Source of the DNA: Rummeliibacillus sp. POC4
GTDB taxonomy: Bacteria > Bacillota > Bacilli > Bacillales_A > Planococcaceae
Direction: 5' to 3'
Length of the DNA stretch: 64,000 nucleotides
Assembly: GCF_003576525.1 (NCBI RefSeq)
Contig: NZ_QWUA01000005.1
Span: 1 to 64,000 of the forward strand
The notes beneath the pieces are model-generated. The model ran no database searches. It was not told the origin of the DNA and saw nothing but the letters and a program-made list of their open reading frames with translations. Every line of letters starts with the position of its first letter. Within the stretch, counting starts at the first letter, position 1. The position numbers and the translations under genes were made by a program. This document shows, piece by piece, positions 51,233 through 59,219 of this stretch.

Positions 51233-52019
51233 ACAGTTGAAAGAATCGTTTAGTATTTTCAACGGAATGTTTTGCTATATCTTCAGCGGATACACCCATA
51301 TATTTAGCGATTTCACCAGCAATATAGGGTAAGAAAGCAGGTTCGTTACGTCCGTGTTTTGGCTTTGGACGAAGAGTCCTTGGTGTTAGATAAGGGGCAT
51401 CCGTTTCGACCATCAAACGATTGAGAGGAATATATTTCACTGCTTCTTGTAGATCTAGTCCACGTCTTTCATCACATATCCAGCCTGTTACCCCAATATG
51501 GAAACCCATCGATACATATTTTTTGACTTCAGTTGTATTTCCAGTAAAACAATGGACTACTGCTTTTTCGATAAGATCTGAATGGTTCTCCATGATTTCT
51601 ACGAATCGTTCGTGTGCATCGCGAACGTGTAAGAAAATTGGCATGTCCAACTCTCTTGCTAATTCTAATTGGGCTTCAAAACATTCTTCTTGGATTTGTT
51701 GCGAAGAATACATCCGATTGAAATCTAGTCCGCATTCACCGATTGCTACCACTTCAGGATGTTGGGCTAATTGCTTTAAGCTTAGAATCGAATCTTGTGT
51801 AAATTCACTAGCTTCATGTGGGTGAATTCCTGCAGTAGAAAAGAGAATGTTGGGATATTGTCTTGCTATTGCAAGACTCTTCTCACTTCCGCCAACGCTT
51901 GAACCTGTTAGAATCATCTGTCCAACCCCGCTTTGAATTGCACGGTCTACTACTTCGTTTGAATCCTTTGCGAAACTTTTTTCTGTTAAATTTAAACCAA
52001 TATCTATTAATGAATGCAT
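51231..52019 (-). CDS. tatD: TatD family metal-dependent DNase
   Basis: A TIM-barrel hydrolase of 262 residues. The start LIDIGLNLTEKSFAKDSNEV and the segments TAGIHPHEAS, VVAIGECGLDFNRM, FLHVRDAHERF, VVHCFTGN, GWICDERRGLDLQEAV and ETDAPYLTPR follow the E. coli TatD sequence more closely than B. subtilis YabD, which has DxHxH at the start. Here the first metal motif is DIGLN. Expected 3'-5' exonuclease activity. ATG follows AGGAGGCAA. Confidence 0.92.
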   Translation of the reverse strand: MHSLIDIGLNLTEKSFAKDSNEVVDRAIQSGVGQMILTGSSVGGSEKSLAIARQYPNILFSTAGIHPHEASEFTQDSILSLKQLAQHPEVVAIGECGLDFNRMYSSQQIQEECFEAQLELARELDMPIFLHVRDAHERFVEIMENHSDLIEKAVVHCFTGNTTEVKKYVSMGFHIGVTGWICDERRGLDLQEAVKYIPLNRLMVETDAPYLTPRTLRPKPKHGRNEPAFLPYIAGEIAKYMGVSAEDIAKHSVENTKRFFQL

Positions 52020-52119
52020 TATTTGCCTCCTGCAATCTCTATATGTTCATTGTAGTGAAATACTTTGTACATGTCACTATTCGTAGGCTGAAGGATAGAT
52101 TTATCGAAAAATGAATACG

Positions 52120-52158
52120 AAAAAAACAGTTGGAAGATGTTTAACTCTTCCAACTGCC
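52120..52158 (-). terminator. Terminator after the cupin gene
   Basis: Read on the minus strand, GGCAGTTGGAAGA pairs with TCTTCCAACTG and seven T follow. Confidence 0.9.
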
Positions 52159-52160
52159 TT

Positions 52161-52739
52161 TTAATGCTTCTCTTGAGCTTTCGCAATATCTTTAGTTTGT
52201 TGAACTGTGCCATACGGATGTTGAACAGGAGCATAGATTGAATATAGTTTAATAGGTTTGTTGCCTGTGTTAATGAGGTTATGCCATTTTCCTGCAGGTA
52301 TGATAAAAGCATCATCACCATGAACTTCTCTACGGAAAGTTAGTTGATCTTTACTATCGCCCATTACAATAACACCTTGCCCATCTTCGATTCTTACAAA
52401 TTGGTCAATATGAGGATGGATTTCCAATCCTATATCATCACCAACCTCAATACTCATAAGTGTTAGTTGTAAATGTTTACCTGTCCAAAGGGCAGTACGA
52501 TACGTATTGTTTAGTTTAGTAGCGCTTGCTATATTGATAGCGAAAGGATTCTTTCCATAATCTCTCAACAACATTGACTCATTATTATTCATAGGTGTAC
52601 TTACTAGTTGAGGCGTAGAAGTTTGTGGGTATGGCATAGCAACAGGTTGATACCCATGAGGTGATGGATACCAATTATAATAACCATGGGTTTGTGAATA
52701 GCAATGTGTACATGGATACCAATTATAGTTATTTTGCAT
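52161..52739 (-). CDS. Cupin domain protein with duplicated Tyr/Pro N-terminal motif
   Basis: A 192-residue protein. Residues 1-50 are rich in Tyr, Pro, His and Gln and contain two copies of YNWYPxxH, then PQTSTP. A cupin barrel follows: EIHPHIDQFVRIEDGQG gives His-x(3)-Gln/Glu metal ligands, and FIIPAGKWHNLINTGNKPIKLYSIYAP gives the second motif. Cupins of this close type occur widely in Bacillales and Clostridia; the tyrosine-rich tail suggests surface or spore-coat attachment, but this is inference. ATG at 52739 is set by AAAAGGA; TTG 52748 sits directly on it. Confidence 0.8.
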   Translation of the reverse strand: MQNNYNWYPCTHCYSQTHGYYNWYPSPHGYQPVAMPYPQTSTPQLVSTPMNNNESMLLRDYGKNPFAINIASATKLNNTYRTALWTGKHLQLTLMSIEVGDDIGLEIHPHIDQFVRIEDGQGVIVMGDSKDQLTFRREVHGDDAFIIPAGKWHNLINTGNKPIKLYSIYAPVQHPYGTVQQTKDIAKAQEKH

Positions 52740-52894
52740 TTTTATCAATCCTTTTCTTAGGCTTCCATCATCAGTATATTCGTCAATTTGAAAAGTGTGA
52801 CAGATGTCTGAAGGTGGTAAGTGGCAAGCAATAAAAGGAATGTAAATACAAGAGAATAAGTTTCATCGATGCTTTCGAACTTTGAAACTCCAAA

Positions 52895-52936
52895 TAAAAA
52901 ACTCACGCTTATCTTATTTGATATGCGTGAGCTTTG
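52895..52936 (-). terminator. Terminator after dapA
   Basis: On the minus strand, AGCTCACGCATATC pairs with GATAAGCGTGAGT with a small mismatch and six T follow. Confidence 0.88.
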
Positions 52937-52971
52937 TTGAATATAAATACTGATAGTAAATGAAGATTTAC

Positions 52972-53865
52972 TTATAATGTTATTTCTTCTTTTTCATCCA
53001 CTACTTTCAATACTTCTTGTAAAGCGCATGTCTCTTCATCATTTAAAGGAATAATAGGTAAGCGAACGCCACCAACTGGGACTCCTTTAATATTCAATGC
53101 TGCTTTCACCGGTGATGGGTTTGGAGCGGCAAATAATCCTTTGAAAATTGGTAGAAGCTTACGATGATCTTGAGCAGCTTCTGTTGTATTGCCATTTTTG
53201 AATTTTGAAATCATTGCTTGCATTTCGTTGCCAATAATGTGTGATGCAACGGAAATGACACCTGTGGCACCAATTGATAGTGCAGGTAATGTTAAACTGT
53301 CATCACCAGAATATACTGCAAAATCTTCGGGTGTTCGGCTAATGGTTTCAGCCATTGCATCTAAGTTACCACTAGCATCTTTAATCGCAACGATATTAGG
53401 AATTTGAGCTAGGCGTACAGTTGTATCGACTGCCATATTAATCACGCTGCGGCCAGGAATATTATATAAAATGATTGGCAGTGTTGTTTCTTCAGCGATG
53501 GCTTTAAAGTGTTGATATAATCCTTCTTGAGAAGGTTTGTTATAGTAAGGAACGACTAGCATAATTGCATCGACACCAGCATTTTCAGCTTGTTTTGTCA
53601 ATTCAATTGAAGCACTTGTATTATTAGATCCTGTACCCGCTACAACAGGAACTCTTCCGTCCACTATTCTCACAACAAATTTAAATAATTCTACTTTTTC
53701 CTCTGTAGATAGTGTAGGAGATTCACCTGTTGTTCCAGCCACTACAATCCCATCTGTGCCATTTGCGATTAAATGATTTATCAAGTTTTCTGCAGCAGGA
53801 AAATCGATTTCACCTTTCTGATCAAATGGTGTCACCATAGCCGTTAAAATTTGTCCAAAATTCAT
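52972..53865 (-). CDS. dapA: 4-hydroxy-tetrahydrodipicolinate synthase DapA
   Basis: Condenses pyruvate and aspartate semialdehyde, the first step specific to lysine and diaminopimelate. It has 297 residues from the ATG at 53865 (MNFGQILTAMVTPF), which matches the B. subtilis N-terminus; the frame opens four codons earlier. TTGESPTLS binds pyruvate, YNIPGRSV holds the catalytic Tyr and VAIKDASGNL the Schiff-base Lys. It stands alone under a lysine riboswitch on the same strand. It may supply dipicolinate for spores as well as lysine. Confidence 0.95.
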   Translation of the reverse strand: MNFGQILTAMVTPFDQKGEIDFPAAENLINHLIANGTDGIVVAGTTGESPTLSTEEKVELFKFVVRIVDGRVPVVAGTGSNNTSASIELTKQAENAGVDAIMLVVPYYNKPSQEGLYQHFKAIAEETTLPIILYNIPGRSVINMAVDTTVRLAQIPNIVAIKDASGNLDAMAETISRTPEDFAVYSGDDSLTLPALSIGATGVISVASHIIGNEMQAMISKFKNGNTTEAAQDHRKLLPIFKGLFAAPNPSPVKAALNIKGVPVGGVRLPIIPLNDEETCALQEVLKVVDEKEEITL

Positions 53866-53932
53866 ACTTCTCCACATCCTTCATTATTTTATATAAATAA
53901 ACTAGAGGGAGAAGGGCAATTAGTAAGTTAAC

Positions 53933-53964
53933 GCAAAAAAGCAACAACGAGGCTACGTTGTTGC
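53933..53964 (-). terminator. Lysine riboswitch terminator
   Basis: On the minus strand, GCAACAACGTAGCC/GAGGCTACGTTGTTGC-type arms form GCAACAACG ... CGTTGTTGC, followed by six T. It lies between the aptamer and dapA and is the OFF-state structure. Confidence 0.88.
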
Positions 53965-53987
53965 AGTAGAAACAGTTTCATTTCTGT

Positions 53988-54174
53988 GCGTATGATAGCC
54001 CTCCATATAGATAACTACATGACAGTTCTGTATTTATTCAACAACAGAACCAGCTTCGAGAAAAATGAGGTTCTCTCCACTTCGGCAAATCCCCCTTTTC
54101 ACAATCATCAACGGATCTCATTATCCTCCAATTGTGTACTAATGGTTTTTGCTCCTCTATCCTTACTTCAAAGA
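53988..54174 (-). promoter_or_regulatory. Lysine riboswitch (L box)
   Basis: Read on the minus strand from about 54174: AGGATAGAGGAGC, then AAAGGGGGATTTGCCGAAG, GAAGCTGG, GAATAAATACAG, CTGTCA and TGGAGGGCTATC. These are the conserved segments of the L box in the same order as in the B. subtilis lysC leader, with AGAGG/GCTATC closing the five-way junction. The downstream gene is dapA, as expected for lysine feedback. Confidence 0.92.
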
Positions 54175-54209
54175 AAATATTGAAATAAGTGAATATTTAA
54201 TTTAATGGA

Positions 54210-54238
54210 ATGATACCACTTTTTTTACAGGATTGCAA
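54210..54238 (-). promoter_or_regulatory. Sigma-A promoter of the dapA leader
   Basis: On the minus strand, TTGCAA (54238-54233), a 17-base spacer and TATCAT (54215-54210). It lies about 36 bases upstream of the L box. Confidence 0.7.
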
Positions 54239-54323
54239 TGTCATAAATATTAGTTGTGTTATAACAGGTAATTATAAAATATATAAGACCTTACGATATA
54301 CTTAGCTAGGGAGGGATATGGGG

Positions 54324-54470
54324 ATGAGAAGAATAGTTGATGAATTAGCAACAACTATTTACGAAGTAGGTAAATGTTTGCTAAAAAGTTTTTCATATTT
54401 TATGGCAGGATTTATTTTAGTTAGTATCCTAATTTATAGTATTGTTTGGTTAATAAAATTTTTTGCATAA
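54324..54470 (+). CDS. Small membrane protein upstream of the NUDIX gene
   Basis: A 48-residue frame with ATG at 54324; GGGAGGG lies upstream, and an ATG two codons earlier (54318) is an alternative. It has an amphipathic N-terminus RRIVDELATTIYEVGKCLLKS, then one membrane span (YFMAGFILVSILIYSIVWLIKFFA) reaching the C-terminus. Not recognised. The stop is 29 bases before the NUDIX start, suggesting one operon. Confidence 0.55.
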   Translation: MRRIVDELATTIYEVGKCLLKSFSYFMAGFILVSILIYSIVWLIKFFA

Positions 54471-54499
54471 GGAATTTAATTTCTAAAGGAGGATGCACT

Positions 54500-55060
54500 A
54501 TGACAAGAGATGAAAATGAAGATGAATTATGGGATGTTTATGATCAAGATCGTAGACTAACCGGAAGATTACATAGAAGAGGGGATCAAATGGATGAAGG
54601 AGACTATCATCTGGTAGTCCATGTCTGTATTTTTAATAGCGAAAATCAGTTATTGATTCAGCAAAGACAGCCTTGGAAAAAAGGGTGGCCAAATATGTGG
54701 GATTTATCAGCTGCTGGTTCTGCAGTAGCGGGAGATACTAGTCAAAATGCGGCAGAAAGGGAAGTAAAGGAAGAATTAGGACTAGTTATTAACCTATCAA
54801 ATGAAAGACCACGATTTACGATAAATTTCCCTAATGGATTTGATGATTATTATATGATTACCCAAGATGTAAACATTGAAGAACTACAATTACAGGAAGA
54901 AGAAGTACAGGCTGTTAAATGGGTAGAACAGCAGGAACTAATGCAAATGGTTGAAGATGGAGAGATGGTACCTTACTATTTTTTACACCAAATTTTTGAA
55001 TTAAAAGAGATTTGGGGCAGTCATAAGAGAAAGGACTTTTCAAGGGGAATCATAAAATAA
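54500..55060 (+). CDS. NUDIX hydrolase (isopentenyl isomerase-like branch)
   Basis: A 186-residue NUDIX protein. The box reads GSAVAGDTSQNAAEREVKEELGL, with Asp in place of the first conserved Glu, and the catalytic REVKEE intact. WDVYDQDRRLTGRLHRRGDQMDEGDYHLVVHVCIFN before it is typical of the IPP isomerase-like YfcD branch. Substrate unknown. The start at 54500 is set by AAAGGAGG; the open frame runs 18 codons further upstream into the previous small gene. Confidence 0.88.
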   Translation: MTRDENEDELWDVYDQDRRLTGRLHRRGDQMDEGDYHLVVHVCIFNSENQLLIQQRQPWKKGWPNMWDLSAAGSAVAGDTSQNAAEREVKEELGLVINLSNERPRFTINFPNGFDDYYMITQDVNIEELQLQEEEVQAVKWVEQQELMQMVEDGEMVPYYFLHQIFELKEIWGSHKRKDFSRGIIK

Positions 55061-55362
55061 GATTGGCCTTATTAATAATATCTTGCTTCTGAATTTTGCA
55101 AAGTTTTAGCTTGAATCGTTTGAATCTTTCTAATAAATGAAGCATTACTAACATTTAAAACAATTTGGAATTGCTGATATCTAGTTTTATGGTAAGATAT
55201 TATTAACTGCTCCTAATTTTAATGATGAAGTAGTTTTTACATTTACTGTTCATTTTTATAATTCTAATATCTTGCTATTTTTAAAGAAAAAATAATAGTA
55301 CATCTTGGGAATAGAAGTGTTAGAAAAAGAATAAAAATGATTGAACAAGGGGGTTGTGAATT
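55061..55362 (+). other. 302-base gap before the radical SAM gene
   Basis: AT-rich. No second peptide gene with a ribosome binding site, no terminator of quality and no recognisable riboswitch are seen. A TTGCTA near 55272 and an AT-rich -10-like stretch around 55293 give only a weak promoter candidate. Confidence 0.4.
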
Positions 55363-56700
55363 TTGGAGAATAACAACAAATATGTACCATCAAAGTTTAA
55401 TGCATTGTCTAAAACTGATGATGGTGGTGTGATTTTATACAATAGCTATACGGGTGCTATTGTTGATTTTACAGATAAAGAAAAAGCAGAGGTTATGGAG
55501 TCCTTAAAAAGGTCTGGTACAGATTCTTTAGATAGTGATGTGAAGAATGCTTTATTCGAAAATGGATTTATCGTTCCAGAAAACGTAGATGAAAAAAGAA
55601 GAGCTGAATATTTGCACCAATCGATGCACCGTACTGATATGTTGCACCTTATTCTGATGACAACAGAACAATGTAACTTCCGTTGTACGTATTGTTATGA
55701 AACATTTGCACGTGGAAAAATGACAGATGAAACGAAAAACGGCGTAAAAGCTCTAGTAAAGGAACGAGCAAATACATTAAATAATTTACATATTAGCTGG
55801 TTCGGTGGTGAACCGCTCCTCGAATTAGGGATTATAGAAGAATTATCAAATACGTTCATGGCTGAAGCAAAAGAATATAAAATTGATTATTCGGCTGATA
55901 TCGTTACAAATGGTTTCTTTTTAACAAAAGACGTGTTTGAAAAGTTACTTTCTTGGGAAGTACGCCAATACATGGTGACAATTGATGGTGTTCAAGCAGT
56001 TCATGATCGTCGTCGTCATATGGCTGGCGGTCAAGGTACATTTGAAAGGATTATTGAAAACCTAAAAACAATAAGAGAAGTAGATGGACAATTTGATATG
56101 ACCATTCGTGTCAACTTCGATGAAGATAATCTACAAGAAACTGGCGATCTCATTCAATTTTTAAAAGAATATTTCGCAGATGATAAACGGTTTGGGCTAT
56201 TCTTCCGTCCAGTTGGTAGATGGGGTGGGGAACATAATGATGAAATCCCTACATGCACTCATATTACTGCTAATAAGAAAATCTGGGAATTCACTGAAAC
56301 AGCTATGGGTGAAGGACTTAGCATGAGTAATATGATTACGGGCTCACTTATGCCAACAGCTTCCGTTTGTTATGCAGCGAAGCCGAATGCTATGGTCATT
56401 GGTTCAAATGGTCAATTATACAAATGTACTACCGTTTTAGATGAAGAAGTCAACAAAGTTGGGCATCTTCATGCAGATGGTACGATGGATCTTGATTATG
56501 ATAAGATCGCATCTTGGGTAATGTCTGGAGAAGAAACGGACTCTGTATGTCAATCGTGCTTCTATCGCCCAGCGTGTCAAGGTAATCACTGCCCGTGGTA
56601 TCGTGTAGTATCTGGCGAAAGACCTTGTCCTTCAGAGAAGAAAAATATTAAAAAGGTATTAAATCTTGTTTGGAAAAATAGTCTACAAACAATTCAATAA
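55363..56700 (+). CDS. Radical SAM/SPASM peptide-maturase-like protein
   Basis: A 445-residue enzyme. The N-terminus (about 5-85: PSKFNALSKTDDGGVILYNSYTGAIVDF) is a small domain of the type that precedes peptide-modifying radical SAM enzymes and may bind a leader. The radical SAM cluster CNFRCTYC begins at residue 106. ISWFGGEPLLE and ADIVTNGFFL follow. The C-terminal SPASM region has CYAAKPNAMVIGSNGQLYKCTT and CQSCFYRPACQGNHCPW ... CP, enough Cys for two auxiliary clusters. TTG start at 55363 after AAGGGGG. It is followed by a 28-residue basic peptide gene and a terminator; no transporter or protease lies nearby. Confidence 0.88.
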   Translation: MENNNKYVPSKFNALSKTDDGGVILYNSYTGAIVDFTDKEKAEVMESLKRSGTDSLDSDVKNALFENGFIVPENVDEKRRAEYLHQSMHRTDMLHLILMTTEQCNFRCTYCYETFARGKMTDETKNGVKALVKERANTLNNLHISWFGGEPLLELGIIEELSNTFMAEAKEYKIDYSADIVTNGFFLTKDVFEKLLSWEVRQYMVTIDGVQAVHDRRRHMAGGQGTFERIIENLKTIREVDGQFDMTIRVNFDEDNLQETGDLIQFLKEYFADDKRFGLFFRPVGRWGGEHNDEIPTCTHITANKKIWEFTETAMGEGLSMSNMITGSLMPTASVCYAAKPNAMVIGSNGQLYKCTTVLDEEVNKVGHLHADGTMDLDYDKIASWVMSGEETDSVCQSCFYRPACQGNHCPWYRVVSGERPCPSEKKNIKKVLNLVWKNSLQTIQ

Positions 56701-56775
56701 GATTTTTAAGAAGTAGATTTTAAATTTATGATTAACCAGAAAAATTGTCCTCTTTATAGAAAGGAGGTGAAGGGG

Positions 56776-56862
56776 ATGCGCGTTCTACGCCCTGCAACTT
56801 CTCCAGTAAGTAAAGTGAAATCTGGACGAATTATGAAATCAGTACCTGGTAACTTAAAATAG
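56776..56862 (+). CDS. Basic 28-residue peptide, candidate substrate of the radical SAM enzyme
   Basis: Reading frame from ATG at 56776 with the nearly perfect ribosome binding site AAAGGAGGTGA eight bases upstream, better than that of any other gene in the window. The product MRVLRPATSPVSKVK...SGRIMKSVPGNLK has seven Lys/Arg, no acidic residue and no Cys or aromatic residue. It lies 75 bases after the radical SAM gene and before the shared terminator. The same frame also opens at 56728 (44 residues, adding MINQKNCPLYRKEVKG with one Cys) but without a good site. Precursor status is inference. Confidence 0.6.
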   Translation: MRVLRPATSPVSKVKSGRIMKSVPGNLK

Positions 56863-56880
56863 GTTAGGTCTATGATTAAA

Positions 56881-56922
56881 TGAAAAACTCCTTGCAGTTC
56901 AAATGCTGCAAAGGAGTTTTTT
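56881..56922. terminator. Terminator of the radical SAM/peptide cassette
   Basis: AAAAACTCCTTGCAG pairs with CTGCAAAGGAGTTTTT, one bulge, followed by T. The symmetric A/T runs let it also end the minus-strand decarboxylase gene. Confidence 0.92.
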
Positions 56923-58360
56923 AGCTTTCATGATATACAATCAGTTTGCCCTCTTTTAAAAACGTTCCACCATGAAAGTGGCCATGAAGTGCTAATAAAT
57001 TCATTAAAGAATTTATTTTGTCTTCAGTGATAAGCTCACCAGCCATAATTAGTGGAATACCAGGAGGATAGGGTATGACCATTTCACTTGAAATCTTGCC
57101 AATGGCTTCATAAAAGGACACTTGTTTTGTTATAGTCTGCTTCATCTTGGCATATGACATAGATAGTGCTGTAATTTTATTTGAATTTTTATCAATCGGA
57201 AATTCTATATTACTTCCAACTTGTCCTTTTACTGCATTTTCGATTAAGTCAACAGTTTGGCGAAAAGGGTAATCTGCGTCTTTTTTTAACAAAGGCAAAA
57301 CAAATAAGACATTTCGAGCATCTGCTAATTCTGTATAGATTCCTTTTTCTTCAAGTAAGGATTGTAGTTCAAATCCGGAGATGCCTTTTTTTGACTGAAT
57401 CGTCACTTTCAAAGGATCTGCATTAAATTGTGCTGATGGTGCTAATAGTTCAATTTCCTGAATAGTAGCTAGGCTTTCCTTAAATAAAGCAATCTTTTTA
57501 ATTAATAATTGTTGATCTATTTTCGTATAGGAAGCTAAATAGGCCCGTGCCAAATCAAGTGATCCCATGATTGGATAAGAGGGGCTACTCGATTGCAACA
57601 TTTGCAAATAGAATTCAACTTTTTGTACATCTATCAATGAACTATTGGCATGCAAATAAGAACCCATTGTCATGGCAGGTAAAGTTTTATGAGCAGACTG
57701 AACAACTAAATCTGCCCCAAAAGTCAGTGCACTATTAGGAAAAGAATCTCCTAGTATGAAATGTGCACCGTGTGCTTCATCAACTAATAAAGGTATATCT
57801 CTTTCATGGGCCAATGTGACAATTTCGGATAAATCCCCAGCAAACCCGTAATAATTGGGATAAGTCAAAATTATTGCCTTGGTTTCGGGATACAATGTTA
57901 AGGCATCCCTTACTACTTTGGCATCAATTCCACTAGCAATTCCCCATTTTTCCTCATAGCTAGGGGTAATAAAGACAGGTTTCACATTTGCTAGCATAAG
58001 TCCATGGAGAATGGACTTATGGCAGTTTCGTTGGACAATAACCGTATCTCCATCAGTGCAAGTTGCTAAAATCATCGCAAGATTTCCAACGGTCGATCCG
58101 TTGACGAGAAAGTAACTTTTTTTCGCATGATATAAATCTGCAAGGAGCGCCTCAGCCTCAAATATAGGCCCCTCAGGAGCATGCAAATCGTCTAATCCTG
58201 TCAACTCTGTCGCATCTACTGAAAGCACAGAATTATATAATTCGCTTCCTCTTTTTAAAAAGACTTGTCCGTTTTTATGGCCCGGAACATGATAGGAAAC
58301 TTTAGTAAGCTTATTAAATTTTTCTAAAGCATCAAATAACGGTGTTTGTAATTGATCCAT
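56921..58360 (-). CDS. Orn/Lys/Arg decarboxylase-like PLP enzyme (YaaO type)
   Basis: A 479-residue fold-type I PLP enzyme. SYHVPGHKNGQVF near the N-terminus, NGSTVGNLAMILA, LVDEAHGAHF (PLP-binding Asp) and VVQSAHKTLPAMTMGSYLH with the Schiff-base Lys are the family landmarks. The C-terminal domain ends PYPPGIPLIMAGELIT. Size and sequence fit the small B. subtilis SpeA/YaaO group without the wing domain; substrate (Arg, Lys or Orn) is not readable. ATG follows GGAAGATATGG. Confidence 0.9.
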   Translation of the reverse strand: MDQLQTPLFDALEKFNKLTKVSYHVPGHKNGQVFLKRGSELYNSVLSVDATELTGLDDLHAPEGPIFEAEALLADLYHAKKSYFLVNGSTVGNLAMILATCTDGDTVIVQRNCHKSILHGLMLANVKPVFITPSYEEKWGIASGIDAKVVRDALTLYPETKAIILTYPNYYGFAGDLSEIVTLAHERDIPLLVDEAHGAHFILGDSFPNSALTFGADLVVQSAHKTLPAMTMGSYLHANSSLIDVQKVEFYLQMLQSSSPSYPIMGSLDLARAYLASYTKIDQQLLIKKIALFKESLATIQEIELLAPSAQFNADPLKVTIQSKKGISGFELQSLLEEKGIYTELADARNVLFVLPLLKKDADYPFRQTVDLIENAVKGQVGSNIEFPIDKNSNKITALSMSYAKMKQTITKQVSFYEAIGKISSEMVIPYPPGIPLIMAGELITEDKINSLMNLLALHGHFHGGTFLKEGKLIVYHES

Positions 58361-58544
58361 CCATATCTTCCTTCAGAGACTTGATTTAAGTATATTTTAA
58401 CAAATTCTACTAGTTGAGTGAATACAGCAGAACTTTATATGATTTGGGTCCTAAAAGCATTCCATAACAATAACGACACATATTTATTAAAAACAATATT
58501 ACTGGTAATACTAAGCTCCAGAGAATATTAAGGGTGTGATGTAG

Positions 58545-59081
58545 ATGAAAAAAGCAGTATTTCTCGATAGAGATGGAGTGATCAATGAAGTTTTAACGAA
58601 GAGAGTAAAATTTGTGAATAAACCAAAGGATTTATATTTTCTACCAGGTGTTCCGGAGGCTATAAAAAATTTGAATGGTTATTTTGACTACATATTTGTC
58701 GTAACGAACCAAGGTGGAGTAGGATTGGGATTTATGAAAGAAAAGCAACTGATCCAGATTCATGATTATATGATAAAGGAGTTAAAGAAGAAAGGCGCAA
58801 TCATAGACGAAGTTGTATATTGTCCTCATAAGCCAAAAGAAGGTTGCGCTTGTCGAAAACCAAACAGCAAGCTGATTGAAGATCTTGCTTACAAATATGA
58901 TGTGGATTTGACCAAATCCTATATGGTCGGTGACACTGATACAGATATAATGGCAGGAAAAAAAGCTGGAACTAAAGGGATATTCCTTGGGGAAAGTGAC
59001 TCTCTTGCTGATGCCGTATTTTCAGACTTACTTAGTGCAGCTGATTGGATTATAAAAGATACAACCAATCCAATTCTTTGA
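58545..59081 (+). CDS. HAD-IIIA phosphatase, GmhB-like
   Basis: A 178-residue HAD hydrolase. FLDRDGVINE holds the nucleophile and acid-base Asp pair, VVTNQGGVG is motif II, and MVGDTDTDIMAGKKAGTKG is motif IV. CPHKPKEGCACRKP is the zinc-binding insertion of D-glycero-D-manno-heptose-1,7-bisphosphate 7-phosphatases. In a Gram-positive it may serve cell-surface heptose synthesis or another sugar phosphate; no other heptose gene is nearby. Weak ribosome binding site AAGGGTGTG. Confidence 0.87.
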   Translation: MKKAVFLDRDGVINEVLTKRVKFVNKPKDLYFLPGVPEAIKNLNGYFDYIFVVTNQGGVGLGFMKEKQLIQIHDYMIKELKKKGAIIDEVVYCPHKPKEGCACRKPNSKLIEDLAYKYDVDLTKSYMVGDTDTDIMAGKKAGTKGIFLGESDSLADAVFSDLLSAADWIIKDTTNPIL

Positions 59082-59219
59082 CACATAAAATCTATATGGA
59101 TACGATATAAGTAAATATTATCCATGTTGAAATTATATAAGTAAACAATTGCCTTTAAGGTGAAAGGATAAAAGGGTTGAAGAATCCCTATAGATATTAT
59201 ATTGAGGAGCTGATAATTG

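Noticed and set aside
52019-52321. 100-codon minus-strand frame between tatD and the cupin gene
   Set aside because: It overlaps the cupin C-terminus in another frame and runs through the cupin terminator.
53986-54183. 65-codon plus-strand open frame upstream of dapA
   Set aside because: It lies exactly over the lysine riboswitch on the opposite strand; conserved RNA bases explain the sequence.
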